64,000 nucleotides of DNA from Lachnospiraceae bacterium (GCA_017522685.1 JAFWYN010000015.1:39798-103797); one strand, 5' to 3'; counted from the stretch's first letter, positions 16,485-25,045 are shown. Notes: generated from the letters alone by a model not told the origin. A program made the numbers and translations.

Positions 16485-16769
16485 ATGGAAAAATATCCGG
16501 GACATCCAATTCTTACATTTTTACAAAATATGTTTTTAATCATAAGTGTGTTTGGTTTTGCTTTTTGTGCTTATTCGATTGCTTGTCTGTTTTGGCTTAA
16601 GCCGGATAATATGAATGTGGAGTTTACGACCAAGACGGCAATTGTTTTGGGAATTGCGTTTGTAGTATGTTGCCCGCTTACCATTATTGTAAGTAGAAAG
16701 GGCAGAAGTTTAGTAGCAAAAGAAAAACCTAAGAAACAATTTAGGGATTTACGAGAGGAGAATATGTAG
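16485..16769 (+). CDS. Small two-helix membrane protein, unknown
   Basis: A 94-residue protein with two hydrophobic helices (about 14-37 and 49-70) and a basic C-terminal tail. AAAGGGGG precedes the ATG. It follows fucU by 22 bases and is followed after 2 bases by another small membrane protein, so the two are probably translated together. No family is recognised. Base composition is a little more AT-rich than the sugar operon. Confidence 0.65.
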   Translation: MEKYPGHPILTFLQNMFLIISVFGFAFCAYSIACLFWLKPDNMNVEFTTKTAIVLGIAFVVCCPLTIIVSRKGRSLVAKEKPKKQFRDLREENM

Positions 16770-16771
16770 TT

Positions 16772-17245
16772 ATGGTAGTAGGAATTATAGTAGTTGTTGC
16801 AATTGTTGCAATTATGGTTTGGGCAATTATGTTTGATAAGAAGAGATCTGCTCAATTTGAGGAGAAAGTAGATCAGCTGTTTGAAGGTAAAAAGGTGTAT
16901 GGTAATGATACTATATTCATTACGGATGATAATGAATTGGTTATCAGATATCATAGTGCAGGTGTAAGTGGTTATAAGTTGTTTAAATCGGCTGAAGTTA
17001 AGTACATAATGAGTTGCTGGAATCCTGTGGATAAAATCTGGTATATAAATCTTTATAATGAGAAGAAAAAGTTTGTAGTGGGTGAAGATCATAAATCTAC
17101 TAAAAAGAATCCGCTTAAAGCGAAAGCCAGTTTTCAAGGAAAATCAGAAAATGTGGAATTTGTTGAACTGCTTATGAAGTTTGCTCCTGAGGCACAGTTG
17201 GTAGGAATGTCCTTTAAAGAGTACAAGGGTGGAGCGAAGCAATAA
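16772..17245 (+). CDS. Membrane-anchored protein, unknown
   Basis: A 157-residue protein. Residues 2-20 form an N-terminal membrane anchor ('VVGIIVVVAIVAIMVWAIMF'). The rest is soluble and rich in Lys, with a beta-rich core ('GNDTIFITDDNELVIRYHSA', 'KYIMSCWNPVDKIWYINLY') that might be a PH-like or small beta-barrel domain; this is a guess from strand pattern only. It lies 2 bases after the previous gene, with GAGAGGAG as ribosome site inside that gene. A terminator follows. Confidence 0.68.
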   Translation: MVVGIIVVVAIVAIMVWAIMFDKKRSAQFEEKVDQLFEGKKVYGNDTIFITDDNELVIRYHSAGVSGYKLFKSAEVKYIMSCWNPVDKIWYINLYNEKKKFVVGEDHKSTKKNPLKAKASFQGKSENVEFVELLMKFAPEAQLVGMSFKEYKGGAKQ

Positions 17246-17254
17246 GAAATATGA

Positions 17255-17290
17255 CATGCATGGCTATGGAATGTAGCTATGCATGTTTTT
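17255..17290 (+). terminator. Rho-independent terminator
   Basis: CATGCATGGCTA (17255-17266) pairs with TAGCTATGCATG (17274-17285) with one G-U, followed by TTTTT. It ends the 16.0-17.2 kb transcript. Confidence 0.75.
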
Positions 17291-17309
17291 GGATAAAGGA
17301 GGTTTGCCT

Positions 17310-17564
17310 ATGTTTGATTTCCTAAAAAGCAGTAAGCATGGTGGTTTAGAAGTGTATCTGGAGCGCATTCAGATGAATATGGAGAATAATTACAAGGATG
17401 CGGCACAGATGAATCTGAATGAGATGGAAGAGCTGTTTAAACAGCTGTCAGAGACCGGCAAGCTGAATGACAAGCAGAAGGAACGGTATGAAAGCCAAAT
17501 TCATTCCTTGCGGATTCGTATGAAAAATTTTACCCATAAGGACCAGAAGCCCTATTGGACTTAA
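17310..17564 (+). CDS. Small helical cytoplasmic protein, unknown
   Basis: An 84-residue, almost entirely helical protein with charged heptad-like stretches ('LEVYLERIQMNMENNYKDAA', 'EMEELFKQLSETGKL', 'YESQIHSLRIRMKNF'). The start at ATG 17310 is chosen because AAGGAGG (17296-17302) lies 7 bases upstream; an ATG at 17283 would precede that site. It stands alone between two terminators, so it has its own transcript or depends on read-through. No family is recognised. It could be a small antitoxin-like or regulatory helical bundle, but nothing shows this. Confidence 0.6.
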   Translation: MFDFLKSSKHGGLEVYLERIQMNMENNYKDAAQMNLNEMEELFKQLSETGKLNDKQKERYESQIHSLRIRMKNFTHKDQKPYWT

Positions 17565-17575
17565 TACATAGTGAT

Positions 17576-17612
17576 AAAAAAGACCGGATATTGCATCCGG
17601 TCTATTTTTATT
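17576..17612. terminator. Bidirectional terminator
   Basis: AGACCGGAT (17581-17589), loop ATTGC, ATCCGGTCT (17595-17603), flanked by AAAAA on the left and ATTTTTATT on the right. It serves the convergent genes at 17310 and 18544. Confidence 0.85.
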
Positions 17613-17620
17613 CAGCTTTA

Positions 17621-18544
17621 TTATTCGGCATCAGGAAGGAATTTTTTAGGGTCCCAATCGTCATCAAAATAAAATTCCTCATAACACATATTTACTATTT
17701 CATCATCTTCTTCAACTCCGAAAGAAATAATCATGAAAGACTCAGTTTCTTCCTCTTCCAATTGTTGGTATGCATCCTCCATTGCTAAAAGTAATAAAAG
17801 GTCTTCCTCTAATGAGTTGGAATATCTTTCAAAAATAACTTCTAATTGTTCATAGGTCTGGCAGGTTTTGAAATAATCCGCGTAGAAACGTGTGCCAAAT
17901 GCTTGATAATGAGGGGCAAATTTCATCAAAATTCCGCCCACATTTTGTTTGGGAGAATATTCATACTCTTTGAATTCTTCCAATTGCTCTTCGTAAGCAG
18001 AGAAATCAAGAGGCTTTCCGTTTACAAAAACAGCTGTGTATGCGTAATCACCCCTGGTTTGTAAGGGGGAGTCTGTTTCAATAAAAGTTTTTGTATCCAG
18101 TTTCTTTTCTGCATCTTCTGCGGATGCTATGCCAAAATTGGAAATAATCTCGTTGTCTTCCATATCATACAGATAAAATACTTTAGAGATTAGGTTGCCG
18201 TGTTCGTCTATCATCTCCTCTGCTATATCGGGATGGAATCTGCCGGTTCGGTCTCTTTCCTCTCCAAAAATATCACCTGCGTTTAGTAAGCCGCCGGATC
18301 CTTTAATATATTTACCTTCCTCGTCATACAATTGATAACTTCCTGAGGGACGACCTATCTTAATATCATCCTCGACCATTTTTCCTACTACTTTTTGAAA
18401 ATCCTCTGACAGGTCATATTTCTGTCCTTCCACAGTAATTATGTTTGGTTGTTTCTTTCCGAAGAATAAAAATGCTATAATACCACCGGCGATACACAAT
18501 ATCAGTATCAGTATGAGTAAGGCGATCTTTGTTTTTTTCTTCAT
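17621..18544 (-). CDS. Membrane-anchored exported protein, unknown
   Basis: A 307-residue protein with a basic N-terminus and one hydrophobic segment (about 7-29). The long acidic extracellular part contains 'YDEEGKYIKGSGG' and 'IDEHGNLISKVFYLYDMEDN'. The C-terminal third is highly acidic ('LEEEETESFM', 'FDDDWDP'). GGGGGAAC-type spacing before the ATG is weak. No family is recognised. It is convergent with the small helical gene across a bidirectional terminator and divergent from the DMT exporter. It is probably an envelope protein, as an uncleaved signal anchor fits better than a lipoprotein (no lipobox Cys). Confidence 0.7.
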   Translation of the reverse strand: MKKKTKIALLILILILCIAGGIIAFLFFGKKQPNIITVEGQKYDLSEDFQKVVGKMVEDDIKIGRPSGSYQLYDEEGKYIKGSGGLLNAGDIFGEERDRTGRFHPDIAEEMIDEHGNLISKVFYLYDMEDNEIISNFGIASAEDAEKKLDTKTFIETDSPLQTRGDYAYTAVFVNGKPLDFSAYEEQLEEFKEYEYSPKQNVGGILMKFAPHYQAFGTRFYADYFKTCQTYEQLEVIFERYSNSLEEDLLLLLAMEDAYQQLEEEETESFMIISFGVEEDDEIVNMCYEEFYFDDDWDPKKFLPDAE

Positions 18545-18589
18545 AATATGTTCCCCCGTTTCTTTTAAGAAAGTAGTTTATCCTGCTAA

Positions 18590-18618
18590 AGCATAACATT
18601 ATATTTGTAAAAAAGCAA
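18590..18618 (-). promoter_or_regulatory. Predicted promoter of the 18544 gene
   Basis: On the minus strand: TTGCTT (18613-18618), 17-base spacer, TATGCT (18590-18595). An inverted repeat lies across its upstream part. Confidence 0.42.
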
Positions 18619-18640
18619 ACAGAAGTAAATATTTACAAAT
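18603..18640. repeat. Inverted repeat in divergent spacer
   Basis: ATTTGTAAA (18603-18611) and TTTACAAAT (18632-18640) are perfect 9-base arms 20 bases apart. They flank the predicted -35 of the minus-strand gene, so an operator is possible. Confidence 0.45.
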
Positions 18641-18700
18641 GATAAGCTGATGTGCCATAATGACTAATGGAATATTTGATATAGAATTGGAGTAGTAGGT

Positions 18701-19558
18701 ATGAATAAACAAAGACAAGCCAAATTAATGCTAAGCTTATCCATGATTATATTCGGTACCATAGGGGTGTTTTCCAGAAGTATTGCCGTAACTTCGGGAG
18801 AGCTTGCATTATACAGAGCTATCCTGGCGGCAGTGCTGATCGGCGGATATTTTCTGATTACGGGAAAGAAGATTGATTTTAAGTCGATTCAAAAGGAATT
18901 GTGGCTTTTGTTACTTTCCGGTATGGCAATGGGTGTGAACTGGATTTTGTTGTTTGAAGCCTATAAGCATACTACCATTTCCATAGCGACCTTGAGTTAT
19001 TATTTTGCGCCGGTGATTGTGATGCTGGTTTGCCCCATATTGTTTCGTGAGAAGATTACGAAAAAGCAGTTGCTTTGTTTTGTAATGTCTACGGCAGGTT
19101 TGGTGCTTATCATCGGATTTGATGGCGGAGGCGGTAGTAACCATTTTTTAGGAATCCTACTGGGACTGGGGGCTGCGGTGTTTTATGCTACCGTAATTCT
19201 TCTTAACAAATTCATTAAAAATGTGGAAGGAATCCACAGAACTTTTTTACAATTTCTGGCAGCTGTTGTGATTTTAATACCCTATGTGTTAATTACCGGC
19301 GATTTACAGATTGGAGAATTAAACCTCAAGGGCTGGATTTGCCTTTTGACAGTGGGTCTGATACATACCGGAATTACTTATTGTATGTATTTTACGGCTA
19401 TGAAGGAGCTGAAGGGACAGGAGGTTGCTATTTTAAGCTATCTGGATCCTTTGGTGGCAGTGGTCATATCTTTCTTTATCCTGGGAGAACCTATGACAAT
19501 CTGGCAAATGCTGGGCGGTATATTAATTCTTGGCTTTACCTTATGGAACGAAAAGTGA
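18701..19558 (+). CDS. EamA/DMT-family transporter
   Basis: A 285-residue membrane protein with ten predicted helices in two EamA repeats (about 5-135 and 148-283). Motifs typical of the RhaT/EamA group include 'SRSIAVTSGELALYRAILAA' in the first repeat and 'ILSYLDPLVAVVISFFILGE' in the second. Members export or import small metabolites such as amino acids or sugars; the substrate cannot be told. It is a single gene, and no strong promoter or ribosome site was found (GGAG lies 9-12 bases before the ATG). Confidence 0.88.
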   Translation: MNKQRQAKLMLSLSMIIFGTIGVFSRSIAVTSGELALYRAILAAVLIGGYFLITGKKIDFKSIQKELWLLLLSGMAMGVNWILLFEAYKHTTISIATLSYYFAPVIVMLVCPILFREKITKKQLLCFVMSTAGLVLIIGFDGGGGSNHFLGILLGLGAAVFYATVILLNKFIKNVEGIHRTFLQFLAAVVILIPYVLITGDLQIGELNLKGWICLLTVGLIHTGITYCMYFTAMKELKGQEVAILSYLDPLVAVVISFFILGEPMTIWQMLGGILILGFTLWNEK

Positions 19559-19565
19559 GAAAATG

Positions 19566-19597
19566 TTGACAAAAACAAGGCTTTAGGTTAATATAAT
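19566..19597 (+). promoter_or_regulatory. Promoter of the livJ-like gene
   Basis: A consensus TTGACA (19566-19571), 17-base spacer, TAATAT (19589-19594), overlapping TATAAT at 19592-19597. This is a strong promoter, as expected for an abundant binding protein. Confidence 0.65.
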
Positions 19598-19632
19598 TCG
19601 CAAGTAACAAAATCTAATAGGAGGATAATATT

Positions 19633-20781
19633 ATGAAAAAGATTGTTAGTTATTTACTTGTAGCTATGCTTGCAATCGGATGCTTAACCGGATGTGGTAA
19701 GGCAGATTCAGGCGACAAGGTATTCAAAATCGGCGGTTCAGGTCCTTTGACCGGTGGCGCAGCAGCATATGGTGATGCTGTAAACAAGGGTGCTCAGATT
19801 GCAGTTGAGGAAATCAACGCAGCAGGTGGTATCAATGGTGTTAAGATTGAATGGAAGATGGAAGATGATGAGCATGATGCTGAAAAGGGCGTAAATGCTT
19901 ATAACAGCTTAAAGGACTGGGGTATGCAGATTTTTATGGGTACCGTTACCAGTGGTCCCTGTATCGCAGTAGAAGCAGAAGCTTCTAACGATAACATGTT
20001 CCTGCTTACTCCTTCCGGTACAGCAGTAGACTGTATCAGCGGAAAGAATGCATTCCGTCTTTGCTTCTCTGACCCTGCACAGGGTACCAAGTCAGCAGAG
20101 TATATCGGTAAGAACAAGATTGCTTCTAAGGTTGCTATTATTTTTGACAGTTCTGACCCTTATTCAGCAGGTATCTGCGAGAGCTTTAAGGCAGAAGCTG
20201 CAAAGCAGGGTATTAACGTTGTAGCAAGTGAAGCATTCACCTCAGACAGCAAGACTGACTTCAAGGTACAGTTACAGAAGGCTAAGGACAGCGGTGCAGA
20301 ATTGTTATTCCTTCCCATCTACTATCAGGAAGCTTCTTTGATTCTGTCTCAGGCAAACGAGATGGGCTTCAATGCTAAGATTTTCGGTTGTGACGGTTTA
20401 GACGGTATCCTTGGTGTAGAAAACTTTGATGTAAAGTTGGCAGAAGGCGTTATGTTATTAACTCCTTTCGCAGCTGATGCACAGGATGATTTGACCAAGA
20501 AGTTCGTAGCTACTTATGCAGAGAAGTTCAATGGTGAAGTGCCGATTCAGTTCGCAGCAGATGCTTATGATGCTATCTACGCTATCAAGGCAGCTATCGA
20601 AAAGTCAGGTGCTACCGCAGATATGTCTGCTTCTGAACTTTGCGATAAGATGAGCGCAGCTATGACTGAGATTACCTTAACCGGTTTAACCGGTACCATT
20701 ACTTGGGAAGCTTCAGGCGAACCTAACAAGGAGCCTAAGGCAGTTGTAATCGAGAATGGTGCTTACAAGGCAATGCAGTAA
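19633..20781 (+). CDS. livJ: Branched-chain amino-acid ABC transporter substrate-binding lipoprotein
   Basis: A 382-residue LivJ/LivK-type periplasmic-binding-protein fold. A lipoprotein signal peptide ends in lipobox 'LTGC' (Cys about 22). The mature protein starts with a 'GGSGPLTGGAAAYG' ligand loop and continues with 'NAAGGINGVKIEWKMEDDEH'. It should capture leucine, isoleucine or valine outside the membrane for the permease encoded next. Family members also bind other amino acids, aromatic acids or amides, so specificity is uncertain. Codon use is very biased (GCA, GGT, AAG), which suggests high expression. AGGAGG precedes the ATG. A terminator after the gene and a second promoter before livH allow binding protein to be made in excess. 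Confidence 0.93.
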   Translation: MKKIVSYLLVAMLAIGCLTGCGKADSGDKVFKIGGSGPLTGGAAAYGDAVNKGAQIAVEEINAAGGINGVKIEWKMEDDEHDAEKGVNAYNSLKDWGMQIFMGTVTSGPCIAVEAEASNDNMFLLTPSGTAVDCISGKNAFRLCFSDPAQGTKSAEYIGKNKIASKVAIIFDSSDPYSAGICESFKAEAAKQGINVVASEAFTSDSKTDFKVQLQKAKDSGAELLFLPIYYQEASLILSQANEMGFNAKIFGCDGLDGILGVENFDVKLAEGVMLLTPFAADAQDDLTKKFVATYAEKFNGEVPIQFAADAYDAIYAIKAAIEKSGATADMSASELCDKMSAAMTEITLTGLTGTITWEASGEPNKEPKAVVIENGAYKAMQ

Positions 20782-20797
20782 GAATATTGAATTATTA

Positions 20798-20825
20798 AGA
20801 GGACGTCAAAGGCGTCCTCTTTTTA
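20798..20825 (+). terminator. Terminator between livJ and livH
   Basis: AGAGGACG (20798-20805) and CGTCCTCT (20813-20820) form the stem, followed by TTTTAT. Partial read-through would set the ratio of binding protein to permease. Confidence 0.8.
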
Positions 20826-20855
20826 TGTCCATTTTCGGATTCTCCGTGATATTGC

Positions 20856-20885
20856 TTGCTATGTGTAAAAAAACTGTGCTATAAT
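20856..20885 (+). promoter_or_regulatory. Promoter of the livHMGF genes
   Basis: TTGCTA (20856-20861), 18-base spacer, TATAAT (20880-20885), 32 bases before the livH ATG. Confidence 0.5.
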
Positions 20886-20917
20886 GAAGGATATTATATA
20901 CAAAGAAGGGGACCGAT

Positions 20918-21802
20918 ATGAGTTTTGTACAGTTTTTAATTAACGGTATCAGTTTAGGTAGTGTATATGCCATTATTGCATTGGGATATACCATGGTATA
21001 CGGAATTGCAAAGATGTTGAACTTTGCCCATGGTGATGTCATCATGATTGGTGCATATACAGTGCTGACATTATTGACAGGAGCAGGGGTGAATCCCTGG
21101 TTGGCGGTGTTAATCGGTATGGTGACCTGTACGGTTTTGGGTATTACCATCGAGAAGATAGCCTACAGACCTTTGCGTAATGCATCCTCCTCATTGGCGG
21201 TGTTGATTACGGCCATCGGTGTCAGCTATTTCCTGCAAAATACAGCATTGTTAATCTTCGGTGCAGATACCAAGTCCTTTATTAATATTATTACCTTACC
21301 CTCCGTATCTTTGGCAGAAGGTAAGATTGTGCTGACGGGTACTACCATAGTGACTATTGTTGCTTGTATCGTGATTATGAGCGGTTTGACACTGTTTGTA
21401 AATAAAACCAAGCCCGGCAGAGCTATGAAGGCAGTTTCCGAGGACCGTGGGGCAGCACAGCTTATGGGTGTGAATGTCAATGCAACCATTTCCCTGACCT
21501 TTGCTATCGGTTCCGGTTTGGCGGCTATAGCAGGTGTGCTGCTTTGTTCCGCATACCCCAGCCTGACACCTTATACAGGTGCCATGCCCGGTATCAAGGC
21601 TTTCGTAGCGGCGGTATTCGGCGGTATCGGTTCCATTCCCGGTGCTATGGTGGGTGGTATCCTGCTTGGAATTATTGAAATCTTAGGTAAAGCATATATC
21701 TCTTCACAGGTGGCAGATGCCATTGTATTTGGTGTGTTGATTGTTGTTTTACTGGTGAAACCTACCGGCTTGTTTGGTAAGAATATTCAAGAGAAAGTGT
21801 AG
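20918..21802 (+). CDS. livH: Branched-chain amino-acid ABC transporter permease LivH
   Basis: A 294-residue inner-membrane permease with about eight helices. LivH signatures are 'NGISLGSVYAIIALGYTMVY', 'NFAHGDVIMIGAY' and the EAA-type region 'AFVAAVFGGIGSIPGAMVGG'. It pairs with LivM to form the channel of the transporter. AAGGGGACC is the ribosome site. It is followed without a gap by livM, so the two are translationally coupled. Confidence 0.95.
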   Translation: MSFVQFLINGISLGSVYAIIALGYTMVYGIAKMLNFAHGDVIMIGAYTVLTLLTGAGVNPWLAVLIGMVTCTVLGITIEKIAYRPLRNASSSLAVLITAIGVSYFLQNTALLIFGADTKSFINIITLPSVSLAEGKIVLTGTTIVTIVACIVIMSGLTLFVNKTKPGRAMKAVSEDRGAAQLMGVNVNATISLTFAIGSGLAAIAGVLLCSAYPSLTPYTGAMPGIKAFVAAVFGGIGSIPGAMVGGILLGIIEILGKAYISSQVADAIVFGVLIVVLLVKPTGLFGKNIQEKV

Positions 21803-21811
21803 GTGGCGGAT

Positions 21812-22876
21812 ATGAAGAATTTGTTTAAGAATATGAATAAATCAACAAAAAGTAATTTGCTTACCTACGCCTTGGTTATTGTAGCATACATTTTCGTGCA
21901 AATATTGGTGGGAACAGGTAATATCTCCAGCCTCATGAAGGGTCTTTTGGTACCCCTTTGTGTATACGTGATTGCAGCCATTTCCCTGAATCTGGTAGTT
22001 GGTATTTCCGGAGAGCTTAGCTTGGGACACGCGGGCTTTATGTGCGTGGGTGCTTACTCCAGTTCCTTCTTTTCCGTACTGACCAAGGATGCCTTGCCGG
22101 AGCTTATCAGATTCCCGCTGGCTATCTTAATCGGTGCAGCAGTGGCGGCCATTTTTGGTATCCTCATCGGTATCCCGGTATTGAAGCTACGTGGTGACTA
22201 TTTGGCTATCGTAACACTGGCATTCGGTGAAATTATTAAGAACCTGATGAATGTAATGTACATCGGCCGTGACAGTAAGGGATTACACTTCTCTGCTACA
22301 GATACCACTGCTTTAGGTTTGGAAGAGGGCGGACAGGTTATCGTAAAGGGTGCACTGGGTATTACCGGTACGCCGAAGAATTCTACCTTTACCATTGGCG
22401 TGATTTTAATATTGATTTCTTTGTTTATTATATTGAACCTGATTCATTCCAGAAGTGGTCGTGCTATCATGGCCATCCGTGATAACAGAATTGCAGCAGA
22501 GTCCGTAGGTATCAATATTACCAAGTATAAGCTGATGGCATTTACCGTTTCAGCAGCACTGGCAGGTGTGGCAGGTGTGTTATATGCCCACAACTTATCT
22601 ACCCTGACAGTGAAGAAGTTTGATTATAATACCTCTATTCTGATACTGGTATTCGTGGTATTGGGTGGTATCGGAAATATCAGAGGTTCCATGATTGCGG
22701 CAGTACTCTTAACTGTACTTCCGGAAGTATTGCGTGGACTTTCCGATTATCGTATGCTGATTTACGCTATCGTACTGATTGCCATGATGTTATTTAACTG
22801 GGCACCCGCAGCCATTAACTGGCGTGCCAAGATCAAGGCGAAGTTTAAGAAAAATAATGCGAAGGAGGCTGAATAA
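21812..22876 (+). CDS. livM: Branched-chain amino-acid ABC transporter permease LivM
   Basis: A permease of about 354 residues with some nine or ten helices. LivM motifs include 'NLVVGISGELSLGHAGFMCV' and 'VFVVLGGIGNIRGSMIAAVL' (ABC-loop contact). It ends with a basic tail. Two starts are possible: GTG 21803, directly after the livH stop, and ATG 21812; the latter is preferred because AGGTGG lies 5 bases before it. It forms the second half of the membrane channel with LivH. Confidence 0.94.
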   Translation: MKNLFKNMNKSTKSNLLTYALVIVAYIFVQILVGTGNISSLMKGLLVPLCVYVIAAISLNLVVGISGELSLGHAGFMCVGAYSSSFFSVLTKDALPELIRFPLAILIGAAVAAIFGILIGIPVLKLRGDYLAIVTLAFGEIIKNLMNVMYIGRDSKGLHFSATDTTALGLEEGGQVIVKGALGITGTPKNSTFTIGVILILISLFIILNLIHSRSGRAIMAIRDNRIAAESVGINITKYKLMAFTVSAALAGVAGVLYAHNLSTLTVKKFDYNTSILILVFVVLGGIGNIRGSMIAAVLLTVLPEVLRGLSDYRMLIYAIVLIAMMLFNWAPAAINWRAKIKAKFKKNNAKEAE

Positions 22877-22878
22877 TT

Positions 22879-23637
22879 ATGGCAATGTTAGAAGTTAAGA
22901 ATTTGTCCATTTCCTTCGGCGGACTTCGTGCGGTGGATGGCTTTAATTTAAAGATTGAAAAAGGGATGCTTTACGGACTGATTGGTCCTAACGGTGCGGG
23001 TAAGACTACCGTATTTAACTTACTTACCGGAGTGTATAAGCCAAACGAAGGAAAGGTCATATTGGACGGAACGGATATCACAGGCAAATCCATTATTGAT
23101 ATTAACAAGGCGGGTATCGCCAGAACTTTCCAGAATATCCGTCTCTTTAAGGAATTGTCCGTGCTGGATAATGTAAAGGCGGGACTACACAATCACAATC
23201 CCTACTCTACCCTGACCGGTATTTTGAGACTGCCCAAGTACTATCGTGTGGAAAAGGCCATGAATGAAAAGGCCATGGAGATACTTAAGGTGTTTGATTT
23301 GGACGGAGAAGCTGATATCCTGGCAAGCAATCTGCCCTATGGTAAGCAGCGTAAGTTGGAAATTGCCAGAGCTATTGCTACCGAGCCCAAGCTTCTTCTT
23401 TTGGATGAGCCGGCAGCAGGTATGAACCCCAACGAAACCATGGAACTGATGGATACCATCCGTTTTGTAAGAGAGAAATTTAACACTACCATCCTTTTGA
23501 TTGAGCATGACATGAAGCTGGTTGGCGGTATTTGTGAAGAATTGACGGTGCTTAACTTTGGTCAGGTGCTGACCCAGGGTAAGACCGATGTGGTATTAAA
23601 TGACCCGGCAGTTATTACTGCATATTTGGGTGAATAG
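22879..23637 (+). CDS. livG: Branched-chain amino-acid ABC transporter ATPase LivG
   Basis: A 252-residue ATPase. Walker A is 'GPNGAGKT'; the LivG-type insert includes 'RTFQNIRLFKELSVLDNV' (Q-loop). The signature position reads 'LPYGKQRKLEIARAIA' rather than LSGGQ, as is normal for LivG. Walker B is 'LLLLDEPAAGMN', the H-loop is 'IEHDM', and the C-terminus ends in 'VLNDPAVITAYLGE'. AGGAGG precedes the ATG. With LivF it powers the transporter. Confidence 0.96.
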   Translation: MAMLEVKNLSISFGGLRAVDGFNLKIEKGMLYGLIGPNGAGKTTVFNLLTGVYKPNEGKVILDGTDITGKSIIDINKAGIARTFQNIRLFKELSVLDNVKAGLHNHNPYSTLTGILRLPKYYRVEKAMNEKAMEILKVFDLDGEADILASNLPYGKQRKLEIARAIATEPKLLLLDEPAAGMNPNETMELMDTIRFVREKFNTTILLIEHDMKLVGGICEELTVLNFGQVLTQGKTDVVLNDPAVITAYLGE

Positions 23638-23649
23638 GAGGAAAGTCAG

Positions 23650-24360
23650 ATGGCAATGTTGGAAGTAAAAGGATTGCAGGTATATTATGGTGTGATTCAG
23701 GCATTGAAGGACATTTCCTTCGAGGTAAATCAGGGTGAGGTTATTGCTTTAATCGGTGCCAACGGTGCAGGTAAGACCACCACTCTTCATACCCTCACCG
23801 GTCTTTTGCCGGCGAAGCAGGGTTCCATCGTTTTCGAGGGAAAGGATATTACTAAGATGCCTGCCCACAAAATCGTGGAAATGGGTATTGCACACGTGCC
23901 GGAAGGACGTCGTGTATTCTCCCAGCTCAGTGTGTATGAGAACTTAATCATGGGAGCTTACACCAGAAAAGATAAAAAGGAAATCGCTGAGAATCTGGAA
24001 AATGTTTATAAGCGTTTCCCCAGACTGCAGGAACGTAAGAACCAGAGAGCCGGAACCTTGTCCGGTGGCGAACAGCAGATGCTGGCTATGGGACGTGCGC
24101 TTATGTCCAACCCTAAGATGATCGTAATGGACGAACCCTCCATGGGTCTGTCTCCCATTTTTGTAAACGAAATATTTGATATTATTGAGAAGGTAAGTGC
24201 AAGCGGCACCACCGTTCTTTTGGTAGAGCAGAATGCGAAGAAGGCACTGTCCATCGCAGACAGGGCATATGTATTGGAAACCGGTAACATTGTACTTTCC
24301 GGAGATGCCAAGGAACTGATGAATGATGATTCTATCAAGAAGGCATATCTGGGCGAATAA
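23650..24360 (+). CDS. livF: Branched-chain amino-acid ABC transporter ATPase LivF
   Basis: A 236-residue ATPase. Walker A is 'GANGAGKT', the Q-loop region 'IAHVPEGRRVFSQLSVYENL', signature 'LSGGEQQMLAMGRAL', Walker B 'MIVMDEPSMGLSP' and H-loop 'LVEQN'. The C-terminus 'IKKAYLGE' is typical of LivF. AGGAGG is at -12. It completes the J-H-M-G-F set, so the transporter looks intact. Sixteen bases separate it from the next gene. Confidence 0.96.
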   Translation: MAMLEVKGLQVYYGVIQALKDISFEVNQGEVIALIGANGAGKTTTLHTLTGLLPAKQGSIVFEGKDITKMPAHKIVEMGIAHVPEGRRVFSQLSVYENLIMGAYTRKDKKEIAENLENVYKRFPRLQERKNQRAGTLSGGEQQMLAMGRALMSNPKMIVMDEPSMGLSPIFVNEIFDIIEKVSASGTTVLLVEQNAKKALSIADRAYVLETGNIVLSGDAKELMNDDSIKKAYLGE

Positions 24361-24376
24361 GGAAAGGGGTAATACC

Positions 24377-25000
24377 ATGGATAATATCGTAATAACTATT
24401 GCAAGACAGTATGGTAGCGGCGGTAAGACTGTAGGTCAGATGGTGGCAGAAGAGCTGGGGATTCCTTTTTACAGCAGGGATATCTTAAGACTGGCTTCTG
24501 AAGATAGCGGTATCAGCGAGGCCTTGTTCGGAGCTGCAGATGAGAAGTTGAAGAAGGTGCCTTTCTTTAAGAGTTCTAAGGCGGCTTATGACGGAGATGT
24601 GATTCCACCGGAGTCCGATGATTTTGTGTCTGACAAGAATCTCTTTAACTACCAAGCGAAGATTATCAAGCAGTTGGCAGAAAGAGAGTCCTGTGTCATC
24701 GTAGGAAGATGCGCGGACTATGTATTAAAGGATTTCCCGAATGTGATGAGTGTCTTCGTGTATGCGGATGTACAGTTCTGTTTTGACAGAGCTATGGAAC
24801 GAAACAGTATGACTCCCAAGGAGATGGAGAAGTACATCGCCAAGGTGGATAAGTACCGTGGTGACTATTACAAATATTACACAGGTCAGGATTGGACCGA
24901 TGCCAGAAATTATGACCTTTGCTTAAATTGCGGTGTGCTGGGATTCGAGAAATGTAAGGAAGAGATATTAGCTTACCGTAAGGTGAGATTCGGGGTGTAA
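24377..25000 (+). CDS. Cytidylate-kinase-like protein
   Basis: A 207-residue member of the cytidylate kinase-like family (PF13189). The P-loop is unusual: 'IARQYGSGGKTVGQMVAEEL', a GSGGKT-type loop. Later motifs are 'SCVIVGRCADYVLKDFPNVM' and 'YYKYYTGQDWTDARNYDLCL'. This family is related to Cmk but is not the housekeeping CMP kinase, and the substrate is not established. The ATG at 24377 with AAAGGGG upstream is chosen; the longer frame from 24323 lies inside livF. The terminator that follows makes it the last gene of the liv transcript. Confidence 0.88.
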   Translation: MDNIVITIARQYGSGGKTVGQMVAEELGIPFYSRDILRLASEDSGISEALFGAADEKLKKVPFFKSSKAAYDGDVIPPESDDFVSDKNLFNYQAKIIKQLAERESCVIVGRCADYVLKDFPNVMSVFVYADVQFCFDRAMERNSMTPKEMEKYIAKVDKYRGDYYKYYTGQDWTDARNYDLCLNCGVLGFEKCKEEILAYRKVRFGV

Positions 25001-25015
25001 GGAATATGTGCTTTG

Positions 25016-25045
25016 GTGGTAGAGCGTAAAGGCTCTACCACTTTT
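25016..25045 (+). terminator. Terminator of the liv transcript
   Basis: GTGGTAGAGC (25016-25025) pairs perfectly with GCTCTACCAC (25032-25041), followed by TTTT. Confidence 0.88.
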
